Of a stretch of 32,550 nucleotides of DNA, positions 1 through 8,228 are shown one piece after another. Below the pieces are notes generated by a model. The model saw nothing but the letters and a program-made list of their open reading frames with translations, did not search any database and had not been told where the DNA came from. Position 1 is the stretch's first letter. Every line of letters starts with the position of its first letter. A program made the translations under genes and the position numbers. This DNA comes from Hutsoniella sourekii ATCC 700629 (GTDB lineage: Bacteria > Bacillota > Bacilli > Lactobacillales > Aerococcaceae). The stretch lies in assembly GCF_000518205.1 (NCBI RefSeq), contig NZ_JADD01000025.1:1-32550 (forward strand). The letters are read 5' to 3'.

Positions 1-515
1 TTTATTGATGATAGCCACCTTAATGCTCCTTGAATAAATGCGCTATTTGCTAATGTCCACCCAAACATTATTATTACTAGGAAAATTATGATAGTAACAT
101 AGCTCATGAATACAGGGCCAAAAATAATGTACAACAATTGATAACCTAAAATTAACAGGATAGCCATGACTACAGTTAAGAAAACTTCTTTGATGCTGTT
201 GCCTTTTAGACTTGGAAGTATGCTGTTTAACAATATTATAAGTGATAAGTTAATACCGACTTGTAAGAAATGAAAAATAGTTTTACTTACTACTACTTCA
301 AAGCGGCTCACTGGCATACTTTGAATGAGGGCGTGATATTCATTTTTGTCTTCCAGACCATCGATATTTCGCATATTAAACATGGACAGCAGTAAGCCTA
401 AAATTAAAGGTATTTGATCATTACTCACTACAAAGGAGACTAAGATAAGAATAATCAATGATAAAATTAATAGTTTTCGACTTACTATCCAATCTTTAAC
501 TAGTAATGCTCGCAT
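1..515 (-). CDS. ABC transporter permease, ABC-2 type (partial, runs off window edge)
   Basis: The reverse strand reads from an ATG at 515 (MRALLVKDWIVSRK) and stays open to the window edge, about 171 residues. A short basic amphipathic N-terminus is followed by hydrophobic segments (for example LILSLIILILVSFVV, then LSLIILLNSIL, then a long stretch around VVMAILLILGYQLLYIIFG), as in ABC-2 permeases that pair with a single ATPase. The phrase NIDGLEDKNEYHALIQSMPVSR, a soluble loop between membrane segments, resembles the cytoplasmic loop of small bacitracin- or ytr-type permeases. The start codon directly follows the TAA of the ATPase gene, so the two are translationally coupled. It probably forms the membrane part of an exporter or membrane-stress transporter. 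The substrate cannot be read from sequence. Confidence 0.85.
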   Translation of the reverse strand, partial: MRALLVKDWIVSRKLLILSLIILILVSFVVSNDQIPLILGLLLSMFNMRNIDGLEDKNEYHALIQSMPVSRFEVVVSKTIFHFLQVGINLSLIILLNSILPSLKGNSIKEVFLTVVMAILLILGYQLLYIIFGPVFMSYVTIIIFLVIIMFGWTLANSAFIQGALRWLSSI

Positions 516-1376
516 TTAATTGTCTCCCTTCAAGTGATAAATCATAATATCTTCCAATGACGCTGGTTCAATTAGAACCTTGTCACCATAAATTTCTTGA
601 AAAATTTTTGCATCTTCGCTCAAACCAGCAAAGCCAGACTCTCTCTCTGTATAACCTATTAATAAGTTTCGCATCTCTGAATCCAGCAATTGAAGTGGAC
701 CCTTGATGAGATTGTAATTTTCAAGCAAATAATTTTTAGAATCCTGAATTAATAATCTTCCATCATTAATAAAGATAATATAATCCGCAATTTTTTCCAA
801 ATCGGCTAGGATATGGGTGGAGAATAATATCGTCTTTTCTTGATCTTGGATAATATCATACAGTAAGTCTAGAATCTCCAACCTTACGACTGGATCTAAT
901 CCAGATGTTGGCTCATCCAAGATGATCAGATCTGCATTATGGCTTAAAGCAACGGCTAATGAAAGTTTAACCTTCATACCTGTAGATAAATCTTTTACTT
1001 TTTTCTGCAAAGGCAGCTTAAAATCACGACAGAGAGAGTCGAATTTATCTTTATCCCATTTAGGATAAAAACCGTTAACTAAGTTGCCAATAGAACAAAC
1101 ATTCAAATTTTCATAATAAATATTTTCAGCATAAACAAAACCTATTCGCTCACGTGCGGCTTTTCCTTCATTTTCATGATCATAGCCTAAAAGATCTATT
1201 TGTCCTGTATCCGCCTTAATCAAATCCATTGTCAATTTAATGGTTGTTGATTTCCCCGCTCCATTGGGCCCTATAAATCCCGTAATATAGCCTTTTGGTA
1301 TCCGTAAATTCTTTAAATCAATTTTAAAGTCACCAAGTGTTTTGGTAACATCTTTCATTTTTATCGCATATTGCAT
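516..1376 (-). CDS. ABC transporter ATP-binding protein, YtrB/BcrA-like
   Basis: A 286-aa ATPase that powers the adjacent permease. The Walker A motif GPNGAGKST is at about 36-44, the signature is LSTGMKVKLSLA at about 129-140, and Walker B with the catalytic Glu (LIILDEPTSGLDP) is at about 150-162, followed by a switch His in FSTHILADLEKIAD. All ATPase residues are intact. The C-terminal 70 residues are the variable tail found in the BcrA/YtrB/EcsA group. It starts with ATG after GGAGGAATAAAAA, three bases downstream of the GntR gene stop, and its TAA abuts the permease ATG. It is therefore the middle gene of a GntR-ATPase-permease operon. Such operons in Bacillus and relatives respond to cell-wall antibiotics; extending that role to this one is inference. 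Confidence 0.93.
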   Translation of the reverse strand: MQYAIKMKDVTKTLGDFKIDLKNLRIPKGYITGFIGPNGAGKSTTIKLTMDLIKADTGQIDLLGYDHENEGKAARERIGFVYAENIYYENLNVCSIGNLVNGFYPKWDKDKFDSLCRDFKLPLQKKVKDLSTGMKVKLSLAVALSHNADLIILDEPTSGLDPVVRLEILDLLYDIIQDQEKTILFSTHILADLEKIADYIIFINDGRLLIQDSKNYLLENYNLIKGPLQLLDSEMRNLLIGYTERESGFAGLSEDAKIFQEIYGDKVLIEPASLEDIMIYHLKGDN

Positions 1377-1379
1377 TTT

Positions 1380-1754
1380 TTATTCCTCCACTTTTTCACT
1401 GAACCGTTGAACTATTTCTTCAGAACTTAGGCCTATACTTTTTGCTTTTATAATAACTTGTTCGATACCCGCATCTATTTCTGCTAGAATTTTTCTTTCA
1501 ATCAAATCAATATCCAAATCGGCTACATACGTTCCTTGACTTGGGATGGACATCAGAAATTTTTCTTGTTCTAAATTTTCGTATGCTTTTTTAACAGTAA
1601 TAACACTGACTTCTAAATCTTTAGCCAACTGTCTAATAGATGGTAAACGTTCTTTTTCCTTTAATTCACCAGATATAATGTTACGCTTAATTTCTTTTAT
1701 TATCTGTTCGTACAATGGGACTTTAGAAAATTTCGAAAGATTAATATTAATCAT
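1380..1754 (-). CDS. GntR family transcriptional regulator, YtrA subfamily
   Basis: A 124-aa repressor. A winged helix-turn-helix fills residues 1-75 (VPLYEQIIKEIKRNIISGEL, then LPSIRQLAKDLEVSVITVKKAYENLEQE and GTYVAD), and a short helical tail of about 45 residues suits dimerisation, as in YtrA proteins that lack a large ligand domain. It is the first gene of a three-gene operon with an ABC ATPase and permease, the usual arrangement for this subfamily, in which the regulator represses its own operon. A perfect palindrome just upstream (1771-1803) overlaps the likely -10 and fits autorepression. The start ATG follows GAAGGAAAGAAGTTAA. The inducing signal is not visible. Confidence 0.93.
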   Translation of the reverse strand: MININLSKFSKVPLYEQIIKEIKRNIISGELKEKERLPSIRQLAKDLEVSVITVKKAYENLEQEKFLMSIPSQGTYVADLDIDLIERKILAEIDAGIEQVIIKAKSIGLSSEEIVQRFSEKVEE

Positions 1755-1770
1755 TTAACTTCTTTCCTTC

Positions 1771-1803
1771 ACACTTTGTGTATATACTATATACACAAAG
1801 TGT
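1771..1803. promoter_or_regulatory. Operator palindrome for the YtrA-like repressor
   Basis: This is a 33-bp perfect inverted repeat around one central base: half-site ACACTTTGTGTATATA, then C, then the exact reverse complement. It sits 17 bp upstream of the repressor ATG and overlaps the likely -10 box of its promoter. GntR/YtrA regulators bind such dyads; assignment to this repressor is by position. Confidence 0.85.
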
Positions 1804-1827
1804 ACAGGTTTGAGTTTCTTGTGTCAA
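1799..1827 (-). promoter_or_regulatory. Promoter of the gntR-ABC transporter operon
   Basis: Reading leftwards, a perfect -35 TTGACA lies at 1827-1822. A 17-bp spacer separates it from TACACT at 1804-1799, which matches the -10 consensus at four of six positions. The -10 lies in the edge of the repressor palindrome, so bound repressor would block RNA polymerase. Confidence 0.7.
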
Positions 1828-2018
1828 GCATTTTATTAACAAATAACAGAATCAGAGAGCACCTCCGCCTGAAAGAAAATTTACTAAAAGGTTAATACCT
1901 ATTTGTCCTCGATTTACACAAATGTTTTTATTATTTTTGTTCAATTTATTCATATAAGAAAAGCTCGCTTTAGGTTTACACCAAATAAATTCAAAAGAGA
2001 CTATTTCTGCATATCATA
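1828..2018. other. Gene-free stretch, likely left junction zone of the integrated element
   Basis: About 190 AT-rich bases lie between the chromosomal promoter and the terminator of the recombinase operon. No convincing ORF was seen. Because serine integrases lie at the end of their element, the left attachment site should fall here, but no core can be identified without the empty site. Short similarities to the 28.1-kb region (AGAAAAGC, CCAAATAA) are too weak to use. Confidence 0.4.
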
Positions 2019-2075
2019 AAAAGAGAGACACAGAACTACATCATTCCCATTCTGCGCATAGTTCTATGTCTCTTT
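2018..2075 (-). terminator. Intrinsic terminator of the recombinase operon
   Basis: A 15-bp stem (2059-2073 pairing with 2024-2038, one G-U pair) with a loop of about 20 bases is followed on the minus strand by a T run (2022-2018). It begins at the stop codon of the last recombinase gene. Confidence 0.85.
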
Positions 2076-3637
2076 TATTTTTCTATTGTAATGATTTCTC
2101 CTGTCTTAAGTTTCACTTCAAGGCTATCTTCCTTAACACGCACTTCCTCCATCAACCGATTAACCAAGCTTTCATCATATTCCTCCAGCTTAATGTGCTG
2201 CCCTTTGAAGAAGGCTTTGATATCTGCTAATCTCCTACGCTTATCTTCATTAGTCGCATTCGTAATCAACAAAGCTTGTTTCTTCTCTCTCAAGTCATAG
2301 ATTTGTTCCGCTAATCGTTCGTATTCATCTTTTTCGTTTCCATTTATGTACAGTTGCTTCTGCAATTCATGAAGCTGATCATCAACGTCCTCAACTGTTT
2401 CATCGTATTTTTGATTCAAGACTTCTTTGATGTTCATTTCTAATGTATCTAAGTAGTCACTATCCTCAATCAAGGAATTAATGACTTCAACAATCACTTC
2501 ATGCAACATATCTTCTTTAACGGTTCGAGCCTGGCACTTAGAAGGGTTATCCATGCGGGCGACACACCGCCAAACAACTGATTTACTGCCCCGACTATTC
2601 CACTTGACCCGTCTAAAGATTTCTCCACAACAGTCACAGATGACTTTACCAGATAAAGCATACTTTCCTTGGTAGAGTCGCTTTTTCTTTCTCTTACCTG
2701 AGTAGAGGTTACTACGCCGTGCTTTTTCTTGTTGAGCCAGATGAAAAACCTCTTTAGACACTATTGGTTCATGATTATCCTCGATATAATATTGAGGAAC
2801 CGTCCCATCATTAGGCACTCTCTGCTTGGTTAAACAGTCAACCGTATAGGTTTTCTGCAACAAGGCATCCCCCATATATTTTTCGTTGCTGATAATTCGG
2901 TTAATGTCATCACTAGACCATTTGAGTAAGCCTCTAGCAGTTGGCATCATGTCCTCGGTTAACCCTTTGGCAATCCTTCCCGTTCCTTTGCCTTCCAAGT
3001 ACTCTTTAAAAATTCGTTTAACGATTTTAGCTTGTTCTTGGTTAATCACTAAATTTCCATCGCCATCTGTATCATAACCTAGGAAGTTTGTCGTATTAAG
3101 CTTGACTTGCCCTTGCTGGTAGCGATACTGTAAACCGAGTTTGATGTTCTTACTGATGGACTCACTCTCTTGTTGGGCCAATGAAGCCATAATTGTGATG
3201 AGCACCTCTCCTTTAGAATCAAGTGTGTTAATATTTTCCTTTTCAAAATAAACTCCCACGTTCTTCGCTTTCAGTTCCCGAATGTACTTCAAGCAATCCA
3301 GTGTATTTCTAGCAAATCGGGAGATAGATTTGGTAATAATTAAATCAATACTACTTGCCTGACATTCTTCAATCATTCGGTTGAACTCTCGGCGATTCTT
3401 AGTATTCGTTCCAGAAATCCCTTCATCCGCATAAATATCCACTAATACCCAATCAGGATTCTTACGGATATACTGCGTATAGTGATTAACTTGTGTTTGA
3501 AAACTGCCTGCTTGTTCTTCACTTTCAGTGGAGACTCGGCAATAAGCTGCTACTCTTAATTTATTTTGATGATCTTGTACATCATCCGTATCTTTTTTTC
3601 TCCAGGGTGGGATGACCATCACCCGTTTGTTATTCAT
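2075..3637 (-). CDS. Large serine recombinase (integrase) 1
   Basis: This 520-aa site-specific recombinase is likely to integrate and excise the element. The resolvase catalytic domain spans about 27-165, with nucleophile Ser36 in YCRVSTESE, the DEGISGTN loop at 71-78 and SRFARN at 106-111. The recombinase domain follows (about 185-300, LGYDTDGDGNLVINQEQAKIVKRIF). A zinc ribbon lies at about 334-368 (ICDCCGE, RCVA, KCQA), followed by a helical coiled-coil segment to about 480. The length and order suit the TndX/phiC31 class, and all key residues are present. The ATG overlaps the TGA of the preceding small recombinase-like gene and uses GAGGTG as its ribosome site. It is the last gene of the module. 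This one and the 527-aa paralogue may act together or at different steps. Confidence 0.93.
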   Translation of the reverse strand: MNNKRVMVIPPWRKKDTDDVQDHQNKLRVAAYCRVSTESEEQAGSFQTQVNHYTQYIRKNPDWVLVDIYADEGISGTNTKNRREFNRMIEECQASSIDLIITKSISRFARNTLDCLKYIRELKAKNVGVYFEKENINTLDSKGEVLITIMASLAQQESESISKNIKLGLQYRYQQGQVKLNTTNFLGYDTDGDGNLVINQEQAKIVKRIFKEYLEGKGTGRIAKGLTEDMMPTARGLLKWSSDDINRIISNEKYMGDALLQKTYTVDCLTKQRVPNDGTVPQYYIEDNHEPIVSKEVFHLAQQEKARRSNLYSGKRKKKRLYQGKYALSGKVICDCCGEIFRRVKWNSRGSKSVVWRCVARMDNPSKCQARTVKEDMLHEVIVEVINSLIEDSDYLDTLEMNIKEVLNQKYDETVEDVDDQLHELQKQLYINGNEKDEYERLAEQIYDLREKKQALLITNATNEDKRRRLADIKAFFKGQHIKLEEYDESLVNRLMEEVRVKEDSLEVKLKTGEIITIEK

Positions 3638-4041
3638 ATAATCACCTCAATGCTTTGATATAACTGGTTTGCTTGTCTCAGTGGATCGGTTACGGTTTCC
3701 TCTTGATGGCCCCATCTAAATTTGTCAGAGATATTAAGTTTCACCTCTTTAACTTCAAAATATCGCCCCAGCTGTTTTTTCCTTTTCTCCCGTTCTCCTT
3801 GAACTGCATCAAATAAATCCGGAGGGATAATTCTTGGATAGCCCCTCTCTCCTAAATAGATCGGGTTCGATAACATCTTTCCAATTTGACTATGTGATTT
3901 AGTCACCCCTACTTCTTTCCCTGCTTTGACTAAAGATACACCTGTTAAATAGGTTTCGTATAATAATTTAACTTGAGCTGCTTCCTTAGGATGCGTTTCA
4001 ATTTCACCCTGATTCATCTGATAACCAAAGTACACTCTCAC
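3634..4041 (-). CDS. Small recombinase-domain protein without catalytic domain
   Basis: This 135-aa protein matches only the middle Recombinase domain of large serine recombinases: EAAQVKLLYETYLTGVSLVKAGKEVGVTK, then IGKMLSNPIYLGERGYPRIIPPDLFDAVQ. It has no resolvase catalytic Ser region and no zinc ribbon. The GTG start has an excellent site (GGAGGG, 6 bases away), it overlaps the upstream recombinase gene by 38 bases, and its TGA overlaps the next ATG, so it is translated as an intended gene and is not a decayed remnant. Recombinase trios of large-small-large type occur in Firmicutes prophages. I infer an accessory DNA-binding or directionality role for the small member; no direct evidence exists here. 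Confidence 0.8.
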   Translation of the reverse strand: MRVYFGYQMNQGEIETHPKEAAQVKLLYETYLTGVSLVKAGKEVGVTKSHSQIGKMLSNPIYLGERGYPRIIPPDLFDAVQGEREKRKKQLGRYFEVKEVKLNISDKFRWGHQEETVTDPLRQANQLYQSIEVII

Positions 4042-5587
4042 TATTTTCCCTCCTTTCTGTTAGTACCAAACCACCCACTAAATGAAAATGAAATACCGTT
4101 CGACTCTCTATTTCGATCTCGTCAATAAAGTCATTGACCAGCTTAGCTTCAAAATGTTGGTAGTACTCAGCCTCTTTTAAGAATTGATTGGTATGTTTCA
4201 GGGCTGTGACCGTTTCTAATTTATTGACATCTTTCCTTAATAAGTTTTCTTTCCTCTGGAGCCAGACTTTTTTCTCTGCTTCAAGACGGTTCATTTCTGC
4301 TTGGTAAAAGGTCATCTCAATTAATTGGCTATTTAACAATTCGGCAAGCCTTTGCTTTTTAGCCTGACACGTTTGTAATTGATTCTCTATTTCATCAACT
4401 GCTCTTTCATCTATTGAAGTGGGCTCATCCAATCTTTCAAGCGTTCTTTCTATTATTTCTCGCCTTCCAAAAATGAGTTTATTAAAAAGGATCATCAAGG
4501 CTTCTTGGATTTCAGTCTCTTTAACAAACTTCATTGGGCACTGCTTAATATCACTCAAATGCGTCCCACAGCACCAAGCAATATAACTCGTCTGGTTAGA
4601 AGAATAATGGGTTCGTCTGATAAAGGTGCCCCCACAGTGACCACACTTAATTTTTTGCGTAAAGGGATATGTTTGATTGGCAGTTTTTGTCACATTTTTC
4701 CCTCTCTCCGATAAAAGAGATTGTACTCTTTCAAAATCATTTCTGGTAATAATCGCTTCGTGATTGTCTGGAATATAGTATTTTTCAACATCTCCGTCAT
4801 TAATATGTCGTTTATACTGACTATCGGTATAAGTTTTTTGATAAATAAAATCACCCACATAAACTTCATTCATTAAAATATATTGCACGGTGCCTTCTCG
4901 CCAGGTTTTGTCTCTAGGCGTTGAAATCCCTGCTTTGATTAAATTTTTAGCAATCCGATAAGTCCCTTCTCCTTGAAGATACCATCGGAAAATCTTTTGA
5001 ACAATTTCTGCTTCTTCTTCATTGATTTTTAATTGACCGTCTATAAAATCATAACCGTAAGGCGGACAACTATATCGATAACTCCCTTGTTCAATGCGTT
5101 TGATCCGTCCCCATTTGGTATTATCAGAAATAGACTTTGATTCAGCTTCTGCTAAGGAGCCAAGAATCGACAGTAGAAGTTCTCCATCCATCGTTTGCGT
5201 ATTCAAATTTTCTTTATCAAAATGGATAGCTACCTCTAACTTCGATAATTCTCGGATAATGGCCAGACATTCCTCAATATTTCGAGAAAATCTGGAAATC
5301 GATTTTGTTAAGATTAGATCAATTTTCCCCGCTCGAGCATCTTCAAGCAGTCGTTGAAGCTCTTGACGATCAGCTAAGTTCGTTCCACTGATTCCTTCAT
5401 CCACATAAATGCCAACCATATGCCAATCAGAGTGGCTTGAGAATAAATCTTCAAAATGTTGAATTTGTGTTTCTAGAGATTCTAGCTGTTCAGGCGTCGA
5501 AGTGGACACCCGAGCATAAGCAGCGACCCTTATTTTTCTTTGAACCGATGTAGACTCAATGGCTTCAATCTTGGTGACTTTTTTCAA
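4004..5587 (-). CDS. Large serine recombinase (integrase) 2
   Basis: This 527-aa recombinase starts at a TTG eight bases after AGGAGG (an upstream GTG at 5614 would put the ribosome site inside the gene). The catalytic domain carries Ser28 in YARVSTSTPEQ, VDEGISGTN and SISRFSRN. The recombinase domain follows (PPYGYDFIDGQLKINEEEAEIVQKIFRWYLQ), then a zinc ribbon with CGHCGG and later WCCG and QCPM, then a long charged coiled-coil region. All catalytic features are intact. It is the first large recombinase of the module, downstream of a 53-aa ORF and upstream of the small recombinase-like gene. It differs clearly from the other large recombinase, so the pair is not a recent duplication. The two may recognise different half sites or form a heteromeric synapse (inference). 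Confidence 0.93.
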   Translation of the reverse strand: MKKVTKIEAIESTSVQRKIRVAAYARVSTSTPEQLESLETQIQHFEDLFSSHSDWHMVGIYVDEGISGTNLADRQELQRLLEDARAGKIDLILTKSISRFSRNIEECLAIIRELSKLEVAIHFDKENLNTQTMDGELLLSILGSLAEAESKSISDNTKWGRIKRIEQGSYRYSCPPYGYDFIDGQLKINEEEAEIVQKIFRWYLQGEGTYRIAKNLIKAGISTPRDKTWREGTVQYILMNEVYVGDFIYQKTYTDSQYKRHINDGDVEKYYIPDNHEAIITRNDFERVQSLLSERGKNVTKTANQTYPFTQKIKCGHCGGTFIRRTHYSSNQTSYIAWCCGTHLSDIKQCPMKFVKETEIQEALMILFNKLIFGRREIIERTLERLDEPTSIDERAVDEIENQLQTCQAKKQRLAELLNSQLIEMTFYQAEMNRLEAEKKVWLQRKENLLRKDVNKLETVTALKHTNQFLKEAEYYQHFEAKLVNDFIDEIEIESRTVFHFHLVGGLVLTERRENSESVLWLSDESG

Positions 5588-5647
5588 GTGATCCACCTCC
5601 TTTGGTCGTGTCACATATTAGCTCTCAATCCCACTATTATCAACGTT

Positions 5648-5809
5648 TCATACCAATAATTCAGCTAACATCGGCTTGATTTTTTCTATATTTAATTGAT
5701 GAATCACCTGTTTTTCTTCACTCGTAATCAGGTCCGCCAGGTACAATTTTTCTAGTACCTGCTCAGATAAATAGTAATCAAGTTCATTTTTAATAGTTAG
5801 ATCTGTCAT
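5648..5809 (-). CDS. Small SHOCT-like protein ahead of the recombinases
   Basis: A 53-aa ORF beginning MTDLTIKNELDYYLSEQVLE and ending MLAELLV. It has a strong ribosome site (GAGGAGGG, 6-7 bases from ATG). The sequence YLSEQVLEKLYLADLITSEEKQVIHQLNIEK resembles the short SHOCT-type helical motif (leucine-rich helix, then LITxEE, then helix) often encoded just upstream of serine recombinase genes in Firmicutes mobile elements. It lies 60 bases upstream of the first recombinase start and is probably co-transcribed. Function is unknown; a helper or regulator of recombination is plausible. Confidence 0.72.
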   Translation of the reverse strand: MTDLTIKNELDYYLSEQVLEKLYLADLITSEEKQVIHQLNIEKIKPMLAELLV

Positions 5810-5826
5810 ATACTATTCCCTCCTCA

Positions 5827-5858
5827 TCTCTAGTCGCCGAGAAAGAAGAAAGTTAACC
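5827..5858 (-). repeat. Copy A of a 26-bp repeated element with hairpin potential
   Basis: On the minus strand GGTTAAC (5858-5852), 11 bases, then TCGGCGAC (5840-5833) match two other copies at 26.95 and 27.03 kb with the same spacing. A short stem TCTC/GAGA (5842-5839 with 5830-5827) holds loop GGCGACTA. It lies just 5' of the ribosome site of the 53-aa ORF. Confidence 0.75.
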
Positions 5859-5933
5859 GCTCTGTTAAAACTTCTTCCTACTATTAGCCATGGGAGTAAG
5901 GAAATTCGTACCCTTTTTCTAAAAATAAGCAAA

Positions 5934-5971
5934 GAAAATAAGACCTACTAGCCACAACAGCTAATAGGTCG
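5934..5971 (-). terminator. Intrinsic terminator after the endolysin gene
   Basis: An 11-bp stem (GACCTATTAGC pairing with GCTAGTAGGTC, one wobble) with a 7-base loop is followed by a T-rich tail on the minus strand. It ends the late transcript 16 bases after the lysin stop and separates it from the recombinase unit. Confidence 0.85.
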
Positions 5972-5987
5972 ATTGTTTTCAATACGC

Positions 5988-7424
5988 TTATTTTTCTTTG
6001 AAGGTAACTTGGTAGGTCACACCATCAACCACGACTTGCCCTTGCCCTATCTTAGGTTTATCACCCCCGACAGCTTGTTGCTTAGAAACTGTAATCGTTG
6101 TTTGGTTTGACTTCATCTTTTGATTGACGGCTTCTTGAACTTTAACAGGATCATGTCCCAGGCTTCGAATCGCTTTAATTCGCTCCTCACCATTGCCATG
6201 CTTGCCAGTTAAAACATCATCGACAAGTTGGTTGAAGTTAATTGGCTGCAAGAGTTTATTCACTTCATCCTGAACCTGTTTAGGGTTATAGCCCGCTTGT
6301 TGGAGTCGTTTCACCCTGTCAGCGCCATTGCTCCATTTACCCTGGACCACTTCTTTGGCAACTGCCTGATTAGATAGTCCTTTACTTGGTTGAGATGCGC
6401 CGTATTTAGGTCGGGCATACCCTTGAATACATTCTGCATACTGATGATAAGTCCGTCTTGCTACTTGGGAAACTCCGTTCACAGTTGTATTCCCTTCAAT
6501 GGTAGTAATGTTGTTCCCTGAAACAGACTCGACATAACCGATGTGATGAGCCCAAGCAGTGCGTTGGTTGTTCCATTGAAAGATAACCACATCGCCTGGA
6601 TGAGGTTTATAAGTGTTCCCACTCAATTTTAATGGGTGCCAGATCCCCTTTTGCTTAAAGATGTTTTTATGACGCTCCACCCCACACTCTCGTCCAATCA
6701 AAGAACTTGCCCCAGCTTCATCAGCTACTACGGTCACAAAAGTGTCACACCAGTCATCTTGATAGCTCACTACATAGCCTAAAGGGCGAGGTTGTACTCG
6801 GTTATAGGCATTAATTAAAGCGTGATGACTACCTGAACCTTTTTTAACACCGATATATTTACGCGCCACATTTAAAACATGATGGGCTGTTATTGACATA
6901 GGATATCCTCCTTTATCTAGTTGATCTAAATGGCCATTGTTTGCTTGGTTGATCGCTTGACGCCTAGCAACCATCCCTTTCAAATAAGGCTCATAACCGC
7001 TAGCCGCATAGTCATATTTTGCTCCACCTATTCTAAACAAGCCTTTGACTGCCTGCTTAAAGTCTGTTTCCCGACGAACCTTATAAAGGCCATCAGGTCT
7101 TAATAGATAAGTCCAGTCGGTTATAAAATCTTCAATGTTTTTGTAATGATAGTAATAGCCACCTTCAGTTCGAGGGCGCGGACTCCCTTTTGTTACAATC
7201 ACCCCAGAGGGTCGTTTGACTTCACTTAAACGTTCTTCATCAGCTGGCATCGACATACCTGACAGGTTATTATCCATTTTGGCAACATTGCTTTTCCCCC
7301 AACCACTCTCAAAATGAAGTTGCACCAAAAGCAAAGACGGTAGAATGTCATATTCTGCCGCCTTTTTTAAGATGATTTGAATATGATGGTTTGCTAACGT
7401 TGCACCTTGATACGATAAATCCAT
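5988..7424 (-). CDS. Phage endolysin: glucosaminidase, CHAP and two Cpl-7 repeats
   Basis: A 478-aa modular peptidoglycan hydrolase. Residues 1-150 look like a GH73 N-acetylglucosaminidase domain, with the candidate catalytic Glu39 in LHFESGWGKS. Residues about 178-335 are a CHAP amidase/endopeptidase with Cys226 (DDWCDTFV) and His294 (AHHIGYVE). Two Cpl-7 (CW_7) wall-binding repeats follow at about 350-392 and 396-437 (KWSNGADRVKRLQQAGYNP; KHGNGEERIKAIRSLGHDP), then a 40-residue tail. No signal peptide is seen, so release depends on the holin encoded immediately upstream, whose TAG abuts this ATG. Two different bond specificities in one protein are known in streptococcal phage lysins. It is the last late gene before a strong terminator. 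Confidence 0.92.
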   Translation of the reverse strand: MDLSYQGATLANHHIQIILKKAAEYDILPSLLLVQLHFESGWGKSNVAKMDNNLSGMSMPADEERLSEVKRPSGVIVTKGSPRPRTEGGYYYHYKNIEDFITDWTYLLRPDGLYKVRRETDFKQAVKGLFRIGGAKYDYAASGYEPYLKGMVARRQAINQANNGHLDQLDKGGYPMSITAHHVLNVARKYIGVKKGSGSHHALINAYNRVQPRPLGYVVSYQDDWCDTFVTVVADEAGASSLIGRECGVERHKNIFKQKGIWHPLKLSGNTYKPHPGDVVIFQWNNQRTAWAHHIGYVESVSGNNITTIEGNTTVNGVSQVARRTYHQYAECIQGYARPKYGASQPSKGLSNQAVAKEVVQGKWSNGADRVKRLQQAGYNPKQVQDEVNKLLQPINFNQLVDDVLTGKHGNGEERIKAIRSLGHDPVKVQEAVNQKMKSNQTTITVSKQQAVGGDKPKIGQGQVVVDGVTYQVTFKEK

Positions 7425-7832
7425 CTACTTCCTATCCTCCTTGTCATTGAGTTGTTGAAGGGTATCTTTTATTTTTTGAGGCACTTTCATCCCCATACCA
7501 GCTGCATTTTCAATAATGGAAAGCCCCTCATTAGAGGCATAGAAACAGATGGCCGCCGTACGTAATACGGTGTGTTCCAGACCAAAGACATATAAATCTA
7601 GAATGTTAGCTACCCCAACAATCAAGAAAATCATAACTTTCTTGGTAATCCCATGGCGACCTACTTTACTAGATAACTTCATCTCATAAATGGCTCTAAG
7701 AACCCCTGTAATATAGTCAATGATGACCATGACTAAGAGCAAAGTTAACAAACCATCTAATGGGCCAAAGAACCAGCCTACAAAACCTCCTAATATCCCT
7801 AACAATTTTGTGACATCATGATGCTTTAACAT
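7425..7832 (-). CDS. Phage holin (phage_holin_4 / Cph1 family)
   Basis: A 135-aa membrane protein that would permeabilise the membrane and release the lysin. Hydrophobic segments lie at about 9-40 (LLGILGGFVGWFFGPLDGLL and the following LLVMVIIDYITGVLRAIYE) and about 65-85 (VMIFLIVGVANILDLYVFG), with a polar C-terminus (KIKDTLQQLNDKEDRK), as in family 4 holins. It lies directly before the endolysin. Its ribosome site GAGAGGAG is formed by the last codons of the head-closure gene, whose TAA abuts this ATG. A head gene directly followed by a holin is unusual: a tail module normally separates them. Confidence 0.9.
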   Translation of the reverse strand: MLKHHDVTKLLGILGGFVGWFFGPLDGLLTLLLVMVIIDYITGVLRAIYEMKLSSKVGRHGITKKVMIFLIVGVANILDLYVFGLEHTVLRTAAICFYASNEGLSIIENAAGMGMKVPQKIKDTLQQLNDKEDRK

Positions 7833-8228
7833 TTAATTACTCCTCTCTTTTACTTTATCCCATGCTTCATCCATGGTTGGTATTCTCTCACCTCGCAAAG
7901 ATTTTGGATTTATTTCACTTGCTCTGACTTCTATCCACTGCTTACCATACTTAATATGATCAATAAAAGTGATATTGTAGTAGTGACTATTAAAGAAAAT
8001 TTCATGATTTTCTGTTAGTCCTGGAATAAAACGAAAGGTAAACTTTAATTCTCGATGTATCTGTAAACCATAAGCCTCGTAATATTCCTTTCCATGAAGA
8101 TTACTTACTTTAGCCCAACAACGATATTTAAATATTCGTTGCTTTCCCGTGGGAGTGTTGAATTCATCCAATAATGTTTCAGTGGAGCAGATCACAATAC
8201 GCTGATCTAACTGACCAATTGAAAACAC
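7833..8228 (-). CDS. Head closure / head-tail joining protein (SPP1 gp16-like)
   Basis: A 131-aa protein with the Phage_H_T_join pattern: IGQLDQRIVICSTETLLDEFNTPTG at the start, then CWAKVSNLHGKEYYEA, FTFRFIPGLTENHEIFFNSHYYNITFI and WIEVRASEI. It closes the filled capsid and makes the surface on which a tail docks. The ATG overlaps the stop of the connector gene by one base. It is of normal length or slightly long. It is the last structural gene present: no tail terminator, tail tube, tape measure or baseplate gene follows. If particles form, they would be tailless or use tails from elsewhere. Confidence 0.85.
   Translation of the reverse strand: MFSIGQLDQRIVICSTETLLDEFNTPTGKQRIFKYRCWAKVSNLHGKEYYEAYGLQIHRELKFTFRFIPGLTENHEIFFNSHYYNITFIDHIKYGKQWIEVRASEINPKSLRGERIPTMDEAWDKVKERSN

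Noticed and set aside
2075-5587. Recombinases as part of a Tn3-like resolvase transposon or SCC ccr complex
   Set aside because: Both are large serine recombinases at the end of a phage-type gene order; no transposase, mec-type or ccr-associated genes are present.
5831-5950. Leftward open stretch of about 40 codons ending in RRLEMRRE
   Set aside because: Only a TTG without ribosome site as start, and it runs through the terminator; treated as part of repeat copy A, not a gene.
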